Source of the DNA: Myxococcales bacterium
Lineage (GTDB): Bacteria; Myxococcota_A; Polyangia; Haliangiales; Haliangiaceae
Length of the DNA: 64,000 nt
Assembly: GCA_016706545.1 (NCBI GenBank)
Contig: JADJJK010000042.1
Location: 1-64,000, forward strand
Direction: 5' to 3'
A program made the position numbers and the translations under genes. Shown in pieces: positions 1 to 10,420 of the stretch; within the stretch, counting starts at the first letter, position 1; each line of letters opens with the position of its first letter. A model generated the notes under the pieces. That model made no database searches. It worked only from the letters and a program-made list of their open reading frames with translations, and had not been told where the DNA came from.

Positions 1-521
1 TGCCGCTCGCGGTCACGCGCTTCGTCCCCACGGGTGAAGGTGGTGGCGATCAGGCCGAGCGGCAGCGCGTCGAGCGGCAGCGGGTCCTCGGGCCAGACCG
101 TCCAGCGGCGGTCGCGCTCGCTGCTGCTCGAAACCAAGAAGGTACACTCGGTCGGTGGGATCCGACGCCGGGCTTGCGCCTCCGCCACCGCGACACGCGC
201 GACCTCGATGTCTTCGAACACCTCGGCTGGCCCGGGAAGCGAGTACCACGAGGTCGCGCTCGACGGGCCTCCACCCAGACCGAGTTCCACGTCGACCGAA
301 AGGCGCCCGTCGACCCGGCGAAGGATCGAGGCTCGGAAGCGCTGGCGGTCGTTCTCCCAGTCGGAGCGCTCCACGATCTCGAGCACGAACTCCTCGGGAC
401 GTGCGCGGGCGTGTCGGAGCAAGGCCGCGCGCACCTCATCGACTGGATCGGCAGCAGACGACCATGCATGGTCCTCCACCCGTCCACGAAACGCGAGGAA
501 ACGGAGCGACCGCGTCATCAT
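1..521 (-). CDS. hypothetical protein, C-terminus beyond the window edge
   Basis: A reading frame is open on the minus strand from an ATG pair at 521/518 to the left edge (about 173 codons). The protein begins MTRSLRFLAFRGRVEDH and continues with acidic and hydrophobic alternation, including EEFVLEIVERSDWEND and the segment LPLGLIATTFTRGDEARDRER near the edge. GC-rich third positions and no internal stop support it as the real frame here; the other frames give Arg/Ser-rich shadows. Its start overlaps the stop of the upstream DUF4375 gene (TGA at 520-518), so the two are probably translationally coupled. I do not recognise the family, and the C-terminus is missing. Confidence 0.55.
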   Translation of the reverse strand, partial: MMTRSLRFLAFRGRVEDHAWSSAADPVDEVRAALLRHARARPEEFVLEIVERSDWENDRQRFRASILRRVDGRLSVDVELGLGGGPSSATSWYSLPGPAEVFEDIEVARVAVAEAQARRRIPPTECTFLVSSSSERDRRWTVWPEDPLPLDALPLGLIATTFTRGDEARDRER

Positions 522-890
522 TCAACGACTCGGGCGTCGCTTCGCACCAGCACCGCCTCGGCCAGCCGGTGATCCGCCGGCCGCGCCCAGCGCGCCGATA
601 TGCACGAAGGCATCGACGGTCTCCGCGAGGATCGAGAACTGGTTCCACACGAACTGATCCATCCCACCATTGGTGATCTCGGCCCGGAAGGGGAAGAACA
701 CGGTGGCGGCGCGCAGCGCTGGCGGCAAGCCGCGGTAGCGGCCGACATCCCTGGCGCCCTCCTGGCCCCGAGGACGACGGAGGTTTGGGAGCTCCACGCC
801 CAAGCTGTCGAGCCAGCAGTGCTCCGCGTCGCCCATGGAGTCGATGCAGTCGACATGCGCGATGACCCCGGCGCGGGTGCTGAACGCCAT
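518..890 (-). CDS. DUF4375 (DMP19-like) domain protein, frameshifted
   Basis: The protein starts MAFSTRAGVIAHVDC and carries EITNGGMDQFVWNQ, the core signature of DUF4375 (the DMP19 DNA-mimic family, normally NGG-x-DQF-x-x-N). After AFVHIGALGA the frame breaks at about 570-585. The downstream part (ADHRLAEAVLVRSDARVVE, then TGA) is in the next frame, so one base is probably wrong in a C/G run. About 123 residues is short but plausible for the family. DMP19 of Neisseria is an acidic DNA mimic that blocks a repressor; whether this homologue does so is unknown. The next gene overlaps its stop, suggesting a two-gene unit. Confidence 0.6.
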
Positions 891-1074
891 CGCGAGAAGC
901 TACCACGTCGACTGATCGCGATGCATGAAGGCCGCGGGAGGAGGTCCTTGCCCAGCGCGCCCGCGCGCGCTTGGACATGTCCGAGAGGCGCACGGTCCGG
1001 AGAGGCGCACTGCCGCACTGGCGTTCGGCTGGCGCGGTCCCCGGCAGCTTGGTGAAGCCAACGGGAGAGATCGC

Positions 1075-2018
1075 ATGAAGGCTGCAGTCATCGATCGATA
1101 CGGCCGATACGGCGCGCCGGAGCTGGTCCACGTCGCCGAGGTCCCGTCGCCCGCGCCGAAGGCCGACGAGGCGCTGGTCCGGGTGAGCGCGGCGGCGGTG
1201 ACCTCGGGCGACCGCGCATCCGGGTGGGCGGTTCCCGCCGGTCCGGGCTCCTGGCCCGGCTGGCGTTCGGCGTCGTTCGGCCGCGACGTCAGATCCTCGG
1301 CAGTACGTTCTCCGGGACCGTCGAGGCTGTTGGCCCTCGATGCCGCGGCCTCGCGCCAGGGGACGAGGTCTGCGGGATGACGGAATGGCGATGGGGCCCA
1401 TGCGGAGTACGTCGCGGTGCCGGCGAGCGTTCGCGCGCAAGCCAGCCGCGGTGACGCATGAGGACGCCGCCGGCCTGCTCTTTGCGGCACGGCGGCGCTG
1501 TTCTTCCTGCGGACAAGGCCTCGACTGCGCCTGGCATGTCGGTGCTCGTCAACGGAGCGTCCGGCGCGGTCGGCACCAACGCGGTCCAGCTCGCCAGCAC
1601 TTCGGTGCCACCGTCATCGGCGTCACCAGCACGCCCAACGCGGCGCTGGTCACCCGCTGGGCGCCGACCGCATCCTCGACTACACCAGCACCGACCTCAC
1701 CACCACCGGCGAGCGCTTCGATGTCGGGCTGGATACCGTCGGCAACCTCTCGATCGCGACCGGTCGGCGCCTGCTTTGCCCCGGCGGCGTGCTCCTGCTC
1801 GCCGTCGCGAGCCTGGGAGATACGCTCCGAGCACGCGGCAACGTCGCGGCCGGGAGCGCGCCCGAACGCGTCGCGGACTACGAGTTCCTGCTCCAGCTCG
1901 TGGCCAGCGGCTCGCTCACCGTCGTGATCGATCGGTCTACGACCTCGAGGGCATCGTCGAAGCCCACCGCCGCGTCGACAGCGGCCACAAGCGCGGCAAC
2001 ATCATCGTGCGACCGTGA
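1075..2018 (+). CDS. NAD(P)-dependent alcohol dehydrogenase / quinone oxidoreductase (MDR superfamily), multiply frameshifted
   Basis: Reading across frames gives a complete medium-chain dehydrogenase of about 315 residues. The N-terminus is MKAAVIDRYGRYGAPELVHV. The GroES-like part includes FSGTVEAVGP and a GDEVCG turn, and the nucleotide-binding segment is VLVNGASGAVGTNAVQLA. It ends with YDLEGIVEAHRRVDSGHKRG and a stop at 2018. The pattern matches zinc-independent quinone oxidoreductase-type members that reduce alpha,beta-unsaturated carbonyls; no structural-zinc Cys cluster is visible. At least five frame switches occur (about 1220, 1380, 1500, 1600, 1660 and 1940). Family motifs are preserved on both sides of each break, which favours sequence error over decay. 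No clear operon partner. Confidence 0.7.
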
Positions 2019-2023
2019 CCTCG

Positions 2024-2263
2024 CTAGATGCGTCCACGCCGACGACCTGCGTCGACGACCAGCGCTTCGTGTTGAGCGCGCCGGTGGCCAGGCGGCCGGC
2101 ACACGCGGTGCTCGATATGACTGCCAAGGCGACGCTCGAGCCGGCAGATCACCACCCCCTTGCCAGGCACCGCCACGATGTAGGTCGCCCGTTTAGGGGG
2201 CGCCGCGCAGGCCGAGCCCAGCGCAAGTCCCACCAAGAACACCCAAGTACCAACGGCATGCAT
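2024..2263 (-). CDS. small putative lipoprotein with C-x-x-E-x-x-x-GS-x5-VC motif
   Basis: Starting at the ATG at 2263 the product has a hydrophobic signal ending in a lipobox-like LGSAC (MHAVGTWVFLVGLALGSAC), so it is probably an outer-membrane or periplasmic lipoprotein. The mature part contains ICRLERRLGSHIEHRVC, a short motif seen in small secreted proteins of Gram-negative bacteria in which two Cys bracket a GS and basic residues. The function of that motif is unknown. The C-terminal 25 residues are Arg-rich and may come from a shifted frame. It lies just downstream of, and co-directional with, the DUF2314 lipoprotein gene. Confidence 0.45.
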   Translation of the reverse strand: MHAVGTWVFLVGLALGSACAAPPKRATYIVAVPGKGVVICRLERRLGSHIEHRVCRPPGHRRAQHEALVVDAGRRRGRI

Positions 2264-2334
2264 GTGCTTGACTGCAGCAGATATCGACCACGCGCACAAG
2301 CGGGATTCGATCTGCCCCTGGCTCGCCATGGCGC

Positions 2335-2877
2335 TCAGGGATGCGTCTGATGCCAGGTGTCCAGGAACTTGCCGACCACGTTGCCCTCTTCGCTGCCATC
2401 GGGCCGGCTGATGGTCCAGTCCTCGACCTCTTGCTCGGAGAACTGAACCGGATCCCCGACTTGTAGCCGGCCAGGGGTGGCGATCCGTTGGCGATCCGGC
2501 CGCTCACCTTGCCGTCCTTGATCCGACACCCTGATGAAGACCGTCTCGTGCTTGGGGCCTCTCTCAGAGAGACGGTGACGAAGAAGTGATGCCCTGACGG
2601 CAGGCCGGCGAGAAAGCGGCTCTTCGCCGCGGGGTAGGTCCGCTTGGCCTCCGCGCGATACGGCGCGACCGCCTTGGCCATCGCCGAGACCTCGTCCTGA
2701 CCGGTCGTCGCCACCGGACGATCCAGCGGCGCGGCGGCGGAGAGCTCCGGCAGCGGCCTGGGTGCCGTTTCCGGAGCCGTGACTCGCGCGCCAGCTGGCT
2801 GGGCGCCAGGATGTCCTGGACGCCTGGTTACAGGCGACGCACACCATGAATATCAACAGGCTCAGCGAGCGGAGCAT
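2335..2877 (-). CDS. DUF2314 (YegJ-like) lipoprotein, frameshifted
   Basis: The product starts MLRSLSLLIFMVCVACNQ, a textbook lipoprotein signal (cleavage before Cys at VCVAC). Reading across two frames, the mature part has EVSAMAKAVAPYRAEAKRTYP, a stretch ending HHFFVTVSL, then KDGKVSGRIANG and VGDPVQFSEQEVEDWTISRP, and ends TWHQTHP. The G-x-I-x-N and G-D-P-V-x-F-x-E-x-E-x-x-D-W pattern is diagnostic of DUF2314, whose function is unknown. Frame switches near 2560, 2515 and 2460 are each repaired by one base. It is divergent from the aldehyde oxidoreductase gene at 2972 across 94 bases. Confidence 0.7.
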   Translation of the reverse strand: MLRSLSLLIFMVCVACNQASRTSWRPASWRASHGSGNGTQAAAGALRRRAAGSSGGDDRSGRGLGDGQGGRAVSRGGQADLPRGEEPLSRRPAVRASLLRHRLSERGPKHETVFIRVSDQGRQGERPDRQRIATPGRLQVGDPVQFSEQEVEDWTISRPDGSEEGNVVGKFLDTWHQTHP

Positions 2878-2971
2878 CCCGGTTCGTACCACGGGCGCGA
2901 CCCTCCTCCAGCGCCGCCATCCTGCCGGCAATCCGGGACCGCGCCGGCTCTTCGCCGTATGCTCTGCCGCA

Positions 2972-4988
<2,017 letters not shown>

Positions 4989-4997
4989 CGCACCATC

Positions 4998-5303
4998 ATG
5001 GGCATCTTCGATCGCATCCGCGGACAGTCGATCCGCGTTCATGTGCTCATCCGCGGGCGGATCGGAGAGGCGTGGCAGGAAGTGGATCAGCACCTTCGGG
5101 TGCCGCAAGGCACCACCTTGGGCAAGCTGGTGGAGGTCGCGGGCGCGGCCGGCATCCCGCTGCAGCAGGCGCTGGACTCGAGCCCGCACCTGGCGCACAC
5201 GCTGATGGTCAACGGCGAGCGCTGCCCGCTGGCAGAGCACGGCGAGCGCGCGCTCGCCGAGGGCGACGAGATCTATCTCCTGGCCCCGCTGGCGGGCGGG
5301 TAG
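4998..5303 (+). CDS. MoaD/ThiS-family beta-grasp sulfur-carrier-like protein
   Basis: A 101-residue protein that reads cleanly and ends in the diagnostic Gly-Gly (LLAPLAGG), the thiocarboxylation and adenylation site of MoaD/ThiS proteins. Central features are VPQGTTLGKLVEVAGAAGI, a hydrophobic core, and HTLMVNGERC followed by LAEGDEIYLLAPL, the usual beta-grasp end. It has a longer N-terminus (MGIFDRIRGQSIRVHV) than minimal MoaD. It begins 9 bases after the aldehyde oxidoreductase stop, so the two are co-transcribed. The likely job is sulfur delivery for the metallopterin cofactor of that enzyme. The pairing is known from other AOR loci; the specific role here is inferred. Confidence 0.8.
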   Translation: MGIFDRIRGQSIRVHVLIRGRIGEAWQEVDQHLRVPQGTTLGKLVEVAGAAGIPLQQALDSSPHLAHTLMVNGERCPLAEHGERALAEGDEIYLLAPLAGG

Positions 5304-5319
5304 CCGCAGGAACGCATGG

Positions 5320-6068
5320 GTGGAGATGCCAGTATTTCGGCTCGATGATCGGCTCGTGTTTCCGCCCGTCCACCTGGCGGAGGACGGCCTCTTGGCCGTG
5401 GGCGGCGACCTGCGCCCGGAGCGCCTGATGCTGGCGTACTCCAAGGGCATCTTCCCGTGGTACGGCGAGAACCTGCCGATCTTGTGGCACTCGCCAGATC
5501 CGCGGATGATCATGACCACGCCAGATCTGGTGGTGCAGCGCAGCCTGCGCAAGGCCATCCGCCGCCGGCCGTACGAGCTGCGCGTGGACACCGCGTTCTC
5601 CCAGGTGCTCGACGGATGCGCCGCGGCGCCGCGCCCCGGGCAGAACGGCACCTGGCTCATCCCGGAGATGAAGGTCGCCTACGAGAAGCTGTTCGAGCTG
5701 GGGTTCGCCCACTCCTTCGAGGCCTGGCGAGAGGACGAGCTGGTAGCGGCTGCTACGGCGTCTCGCTCGGCGCGGCGTTCTTTGGCGAGTCCATGTTCGC
5801 CAGGGCCAGCGACGCCTCCAAGATCGCGTACACGGCGTGCGTCAACCAGCTCCACCAGTGGGGCTTCGGCCTGATCGACAGCCAGGTCCACACCGAGCAC
5901 CTCGAGCGCTTCGGCGCGTACGAGGTCCCGCGCCTGGGTCACATGGAGCTGCTCGCCGTCGCGCTCGACCAGCCCACCCGCCGCGGACGCTGGCAGCTCG
6001 AGCTGGATGTGGACGACTTCGCCGCCCGCGGCGGCGCCCTGGGCAGCGCCCCGGAGGAGGCGCCGTGA
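5320..6068 (+). CDS. aat: leucyl/phenylalanyl-tRNA--protein transferase, one frameshift
   Basis: Aat transfers Leu or Phe from aminoacyl-tRNA to proteins with N-terminal Arg or Lys, marking them for ClpS/ClpAP (N-end rule). All signatures are present: LLAVGGDL, YSKGIFPWY, WHSPDPRMIM, NGTWLIPEM, LGFAHSFEAW, then after a frame switch at about 5745 GVSLGAAFFGESMF and LIDSQVHTEHL. The expected glycine-rich GGCYGVSLG spans the break, so one base is probably missing. The GTG at 5320 is chosen because AGGA lies 7 bases upstream; ATG at 5326 is the alternative. The stop overlaps the start of the next gene (GTGA). Length is normal for the family. Confidence 0.9.
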
Positions 6069-6949
6069 GCCGCGCCTCGGCGACGAGCCATGCCTGCGTT
6101 GACGCCACGGCACCTCGAGCTGCGTCCGGCGCCTGGAGCTCGGGTCCTGGCAGGTCATCCACGATCACCTGGCCGCTGCAGGACACCACGGTGCTGCAGG
6201 TGCGGACGGAGCAAGGCGGCGACGTGATCGTCAAGGCCAGCGCGACGAGCCAGCACCTGCCTCGAGAGATCGCGGCGCACCGCGACCACCTGCGCTCGCT
6301 GCCTGGCCTGGCGCCGCTCTTGCACGCCTCGGCGGAGGACCGCATCCTCGTCACGCGATATCTGCCCGGCCGCCTCGTGGAGGGCACGCCCGAGGAGTGG
6401 CAGCCCGAGTGTTACCGCCAGGCCGGCGCGCTGCTGGCGCGCCTGATGGTGCCGCAGGGCACCTCGGACATCTATGTCGACAAGATCCTGCGCCGGGCCG
6501 CCGAGTTCTTGCGCAGCGCCGAGCCGCTCCTGGCGCCAGGGCTGCACGCCGCGGTGACCCGCGCGTTCGACAGCTTCGCGCCGGAGCCGGTCTCTCTGGT
6601 GCTCACGCACGGCGACTTTCATCCGCGAAACTGGCTCATCCACCAGGGCAAGGTCGCGCTCATCGACTTTGGCCGCACGGCAGCTCGCCACTGGACGTCC
6701 GACCTGGTGCGGCTGCGCCACCAGCAGCTTCGCGGTGAGCCCCAGCTCGAGCTGGCGCTGTTCGCCGGGCTGGCGCGCGAGCTCGACGCGGACGATCTGC
6801 GGCAGTACCGCCTCGAGGAGCTCTTGCAGGGGCTCGCCACCGTGTGGTGGGCCCATGGCATCGGGGACTCTCTACAGAGAAGACGGCAAGCGCATCCTGA
6901 GCGCGCCGTTGGCTGGCCCGCCGACGACCGGCCTTCGACCGCGCTGTAA
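6065..6949 (+). CDS. aminoglycoside phosphotransferase-family (APH/kinase-fold) protein
   Basis: The GTG start overlaps the aat stop. The kinase fold shows a nucleotide-binding N-lobe (DVIVKASATSQHLPREIAAH), then ILVTRYLPGRLVEGTPEEW, the catalytic loop LTHGDFHPRNWLIHQ and the metal-binding ALIDFGRTA. These are the HGDxHxxN and IDFG motifs of APH/choline-kinase-like enzymes. The substrate is unknown; such proteins phosphorylate small hydroxylated metabolites or antibiotics. After ATVWWAHGIGD the listed frame becomes Arg-rich, while the neighbouring frame gives TLYREDGKRILSAPLAG. The natural C-terminus may therefore be different, owing to one miscalled base at about 6865. Coupling to aat suggests co-expression only. 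Confidence 0.75.
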   Translation: MSRASATSHACVDATAPRAASGAWSSGPGRSSTITWPLQDTTVLQVRTEQGGDVIVKASATSQHLPREIAAHRDHLRSLPGLAPLLHASAEDRILVTRYLPGRLVEGTPEEWQPECYRQAGALLARLMVPQGTSDIYVDKILRRAAEFLRSAEPLLAPGLHAAVTRAFDSFAPEPVSLVLTHGDFHPRNWLIHQGKVALIDFGRTAARHWTSDLVRLRHQQLRGEPQLELALFAGLARELDADDLRQYRLEELLQGLATVWWAHGIGDSLQRRRQAHPERAVGWPADDRPSTAL

Positions 6950-6978
6950 CGTCGCCCGGTGGCGCGCATCCAAGCACC

Positions 6979-7398
6979 ATGACGCCCTCGGTGCTGCGAC
7001 CCGGCAAGAGCGTGGAGGTCTTCTTCGACGGTGACTGCCCGCTGTGCCTGCGCGAGATCCGCATGCTGCAGCGAAAGGACCGTGATGGACGGATCCAGTT
7101 CACGGACATCGCGAGCGCCTCGTTCGACGCGCAGACCTACGGTCGCACGCTCCAGTCCTTCATGACGCGCATCGCCGGACGCTCGCCAGACGGCACCTGG
7201 CTCGACGGCGTGGAGGTGTTTCGCCAGCTCTACAGCGCCATCGGTTGGCGCCGGGTGGTGGCGGTGACGCGCGTGCCCGGCATCTCGCACGTGCTGGAGC
7301 TGGCGTACACGCTGTTTGCCAGAAACCGGCTGCGCCTCACCGGGCGCTGCACACCGGATGGCGTGTGCCAGGTGCCGGTGCCCAGCGAGCGGAGATGA
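6979..7398 (+). CDS. DCC-family thiol-disulfide oxidoreductase-like protein (DUF393)
   Basis: A 139-residue intact protein with the family-defining DGDCPLC (D17, G18, D19, C20, C23) at the N-terminus, followed by IRMLQRKDRDGRIQF and a Trp-rich hydrophobic C-terminal half (SAIGWRRVVAVTRVPG). The DCC family (YuxK-like) has a thioredoxin-like C-x-x-C and is often annotated as an oxidoreductase, although a physiological partner is rarely known. The ending is basic, with TGRCTPDGVC adding two more cysteines. It follows the phosphotransferase by 29 bases on the same strand and may be the last gene of the aat group. Confidence 0.8.
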   Translation: MTPSVLRPGKSVEVFFDGDCPLCLREIRMLQRKDRDGRIQFTDIASASFDAQTYGRTLQSFMTRIAGRSPDGTWLDGVEVFRQLYSAIGWRRVVAVTRVPGISHVLELAYTLFARNRLRLTGRCTPDGVCQVPVPSERR

Positions 7399-7458
7399 CC
7401 CGGACCTGAGCGCGCGGTGGCTTGTGCGATTGACCTTACCATTGCTCTCTTGTTGTAG

Positions 7459-7650
7459 AGAGGCGCGCAGGTCGGCGCTCCTGACTTGGGGTGGCCACAA
7501 CTTCCGCGGGGCAACGCGCAGCCCGCGGCAGAGCCCGACGAGACTGGCACCTGCCGATACACCTGCTCCACCAACGGGCAGACGTACCTCACGCGCAACC
7601 AGTGCAGAGCGGCGTGCGGCGGCGGCGTGTGCGTCATCGAGACCTGCTAG
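7459..7650 (+). CDS. small Cys-rich secreted peptide, start uncertain
   Basis: The frame ending at TAG 7648-7650 reads TGTCRYTCSTNGQTYLTRNQ, then CRAACGGGVCVIETC and stop: seven Cys in about 35 residues, typical of the small Cys-rich exported proteins elsewhere in this window. The frame is open back to a TAG at 7456 but has no ATG. An upstream frame beginning with GTG near 7423 encodes the signal-like RLTLPLLSCC, so the start is probably separated from the Cys-rich part by a frameshift. The boundary given is only the open interval. Function unknown. Confidence 0.35.
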   Translation, partial: RGAQVGAPDLGWPQLPRGNAQPAAEPDETGTCRYTCSTNGQTYLTRNQCRAACGGGVCVIETC

Positions 7651-7651
7651 C

Positions 7652-7704
7652 TGCCAGCGAGTTGCCAGCGAGTTGCCAGCGAGTTGCCAGCGAGTTGCCA
7701 GCGA
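7652..7704. repeat. 11-bp tandem repeat immediately after a stop codon
   Basis: About 4.8 copies of TGCCAGCGAGT run head to tail, starting directly after the TAG at 7648-7650 (the first unit differs only in its first bases). No ORF uses it convincingly. The rest of the gap to 8003 shows no gene I can support. Confidence 0.9.
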
Positions 7705-8003
7705 ACCCTCCCGCGCCTCTCCAAGGCTGTGGTCAACCGCGTTGCGTGCGCGCATCGCGCCTGCCCAGGCTCGACGGGCGCGGTTATCGTAGGGGCGGGT
7801 CTTGGACCGTCTTGGACCCGTCCGCGCCACAGTCCACCGCCCCCATGGCTTCCGCGGAAACGCGCTGCGACTCGGATCACACCACGTCTCCGCGAAGGCT
7901 TCCGAGCCTCCTCGTGACCCGTGCCTGTGACTCGACCATGCGAGCCCCGAGCTAGCCCTCTGCGAGCCGCAATGCCGCTTGCGCATGCCGCGTGCTGCCC
8001 AAC

Positions 8004-9262
8004 CTACGCGGTCGGCGGTGTGTTCGCCGGGGACGTCGGCGGCGTCGTCGGGGCCGCAGGCGCCAGCCACTGCCGCAGCCGCGCGTAGACCTCCGGGTGG
8101 TCCAGCAAGTCCAGGTGATCCGCGTCCTCGCAGATCCATCGCTGCGCCTCCGGGAACGCCAGCGTCAGCTCGGCGCGCGGATGGCGGCCCAGCGCGCTGT
8201 CCACGGGCACCAGGCCGTCGCCGACGACGGGCGCGGTCCGCGCGCTCGCCAGCCGCGCGGCGATCGCGTAGCAGGACACGCCCGCCGGCAGCGGCACGGG
8301 CAGCCGCAGGTCGCGCGCGGGCGCGAAGCGATCTCGGCCGCGCCAGTGGGACTCGATGACGTTGCCGTGGCGCAGGTCCGTGACCCCGGCGCTGCGGATC
8401 TTGCCCAGCCGCGCGAGCGGCGCGCTGTGCGCGAACGCGCCCAGCAGCACGTCCACCCAGTGCCCGCCGCGCTCGAGCGGCGCGCCGTGATGCGGCGTGC
8501 CCAGGCACACCAGCGCGCGCAGCTTGGGCCGCCAGGAGTGCCCGGCGCTCTCCGCGGCGTGACACGCGCTGCGCGCCACCAGGCCGCCCATGCTGTGTCC
8601 GAGCAGCAGCAGCTCGTCCACCGGCGTCGGCCACGCCGTCACCAGCTCCTGCAGGAGCTGCGAGAAGGCTGCCCGTTGTCCGGGACGTGGCGCCCGCTGT
8701 TGTAGTGCAGGTGGATCAGGTGCAGCCAAGCTCCCGCGCCAGCGCCTCGCCATGATCGTGCCCGCGCCGGTTCCACTGCAGGTCGTTCATGGACGAGCCA
8801 TGCACCAGCACCAGCAGCTTGCTGCTTGCCTGCGGAACTGCTCCTCGAGCGCCGCGCGCTTTCGAGCGTCAGCGCGCGGCCCCCTGAGCGCAGCGCCGGG
8901 GCGATGGCCAGCGGGTTGCCGGTGTCGTGCAAGAGATCGCCCACCACGCCGCACAGCACCGCGGTCGCCGCCTCGCGCTGCGGCCCCGGCTCGGAGCTAC
9001 CGAGCCACGGCGCCAGCGCGTCGATGGCGCGCTCCAGCGCCGCGCCCACCAGCGAGGTCACCGCGCGCACCGCGCCGTAGCTCACCGCGGTCACCGCGTG
9101 CACGGGCCCCTTGAGCGGCTGCCCCAGCACGCGCGGCCCGCTGCCGATGGCGCGATGCATGTCGCGGACGACGTCGGTGACCCCGTGCGTCGCGGACACC
9201 GCCAGCCGCGCCGCGCCTCGAAGAGCCTCTGCGTCGCGGTCGCGCTGGTCATGGGCCACCAT
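8004..9262 (-). CDS. alpha/beta hydrolase, lipase-like, frameshifted
   Basis: Read across two or three frames this is a hydrolase of about 415 residues. The N-terminal part starts MVAHDQRDRDAEALRG and has an unassigned helical region up to residue ~140. The hydrolase core follows: an oxyanion-loop segment readable as LVHGSSMNDLQWNRRGHDHG, then ELGCT, HLHYNSGRHVPDNG, and the nucleophile elbow LLLGHSMGGLVARSA (Ser in GHSMG). Next come GTPHHGAPLERGG, VVGDGLVPVDSALG (likely the acid) and EDADHLDLLDHPEV (likely the catalytic His). GTPHHGA is typical of triacylglycerol-lipase/PGAP1-like members. Breaks lie near 8700 and 8830. Substrate unknown; no signal peptide is evident. Confidence 0.75.
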
Positions 9263-9299
9263 AGCGCACGGGATGACGCCTGGCCGGTCGCGCGTGGAG

Positions 9300-10380
9300 C
9301 TACGCCCCCGCGACGCGCCGGAGCTGGGCGCGCGTCAGCGGCCCGGGGATGCCGTCCACCGCGAGCTGCTGTTGCGCCTGAAACGTCCGCACCGCAGCGA
9401 CGGTCGGCGGATCCATCACCCCGGTGACCTCCAGGTGCAGGGCCAGCGCCCCGTTGAGCTTGGTCTGCAGCCAGCGGGTCCGCGCCGCCAGATCGAAGTG
9501 CAACGCGCGCCCGTCCTGATCCAGCGTCCACGGCACCAGGCGAAAGCTCGGCGACGCGGTGATGACCTCCACGAAGACCACGCCGTCGAGCTGCTTGCGC
9601 GTCACCGGATCGATCCCGAACCGCACCTCACCGTACGGCGTGACACCCTGCCGTCCGTTGCAGTAGCGCTTCATCAGATCTGCGCGCAGCGGCCACGTGT
9701 ACGCCGCGCCCGGCGTGCCCACGATGACCTGCCGCACCTTGGGCTGGCCCGGCACCAGCTCGATCAGCTCGTCCCAGTACAGGTGCTCATGGCCGCAGAA
9801 GTAGGCGCTCGCGCCCCCGTGCGCCAGCAGCTCCACCAGGCGCTTGCGATAGTTCATCGCGACATGGGTCATCGCCGATTGCGCCGGCACGTGGCCAAAC
9901 ACCAGCCGCAAGGGAGTGGTCGCCGCCGCCAGATCCTCGCGCAGGAAGCGCGCCTCCTCGTCGTTGACGTTTCTGATCCACCATCGACGCCAGGCACAGG
10001 TGCGCGTCGCCGATGCGGCAGGAGTAGGCGTGCGCCGGCCGCCCGCTGAGCCGCAGCGGGGCCACCTGCTGCGCGAGCTGCGACCAGGCCTCCTCGTAGG
10101 CCTGGCGATGCACCGCGGTGTACTGATCGTGGTTCCCCGGGATCGGCAGCACGGGGATGCCCGCGGCGCGCAGCGGTGCCAACGCCTCCTTCATCGCAGT
10201 CCACCAGGACTGCACCTTTGGCAGCGGCACGCCGTCTGCCGGGTCGCCGCTGGTCAGGTCTCCCAGCATCACCACCGCATCCGGGTGCATCCTGGCGACC
10301 TCCGCGACCACCCGCAAAAACGCCGGCGTGGCTCTGCCTGACTGCGTGATATGAGCGTCCCCGAGCAACATCAACCGCAT
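9300..10380 (-). CDS. calcineurin-like metallophosphoesterase with C-terminal peptidoglycan-binding domain, one frameshift
   Basis: The N-terminal domain has the full set of dimetal motifs: LLGDAHITQ, VVMLGDLTSGD, IPGNHDQY, then after a frame switch near 9975 VFGHVPAQSAM and FCGHEHLYWDE. These are the D-x-H, GD, GNH(D), and two H-bearing motifs. The last ~60 residues (LQTKLNGALALHLEVTG, DPPTVAAVRTFQAQQ, VDGIPGPLTRAQLRRV) match a PG_binding_1 domain, which normally anchors enzymes to peptidoglycan. No signal peptide is visible at the start (MRLMLLGDAHIT), which is odd for a wall-binding protein. The phosphoesterase substrate is unknown. The ATG is the only plausible start. Confidence 0.8.
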
Positions 10381-10420
10381 CGCGCGAGCATATCACCGGC
10401 ACGGCCCCGATCTCTCGCAC

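Noticed and set aside
436..1440. 334-residue minus-strand ORF
   Set aside because: Arg/Pro/Ser-rich shadow of the dehydrogenase and DUF4375 genes; no motif, and the real frames carry family signatures.
7652..7704. CRISPR array
   Set aside because: Units are directly contiguous at 11 bp with no spacers.
6619..8634. 671-residue minus-strand ORF
   Set aside because: Runs antisense through the phosphotransferase, DCC and repeat region with Arg/Ala-rich content; the true genes are in other frames.
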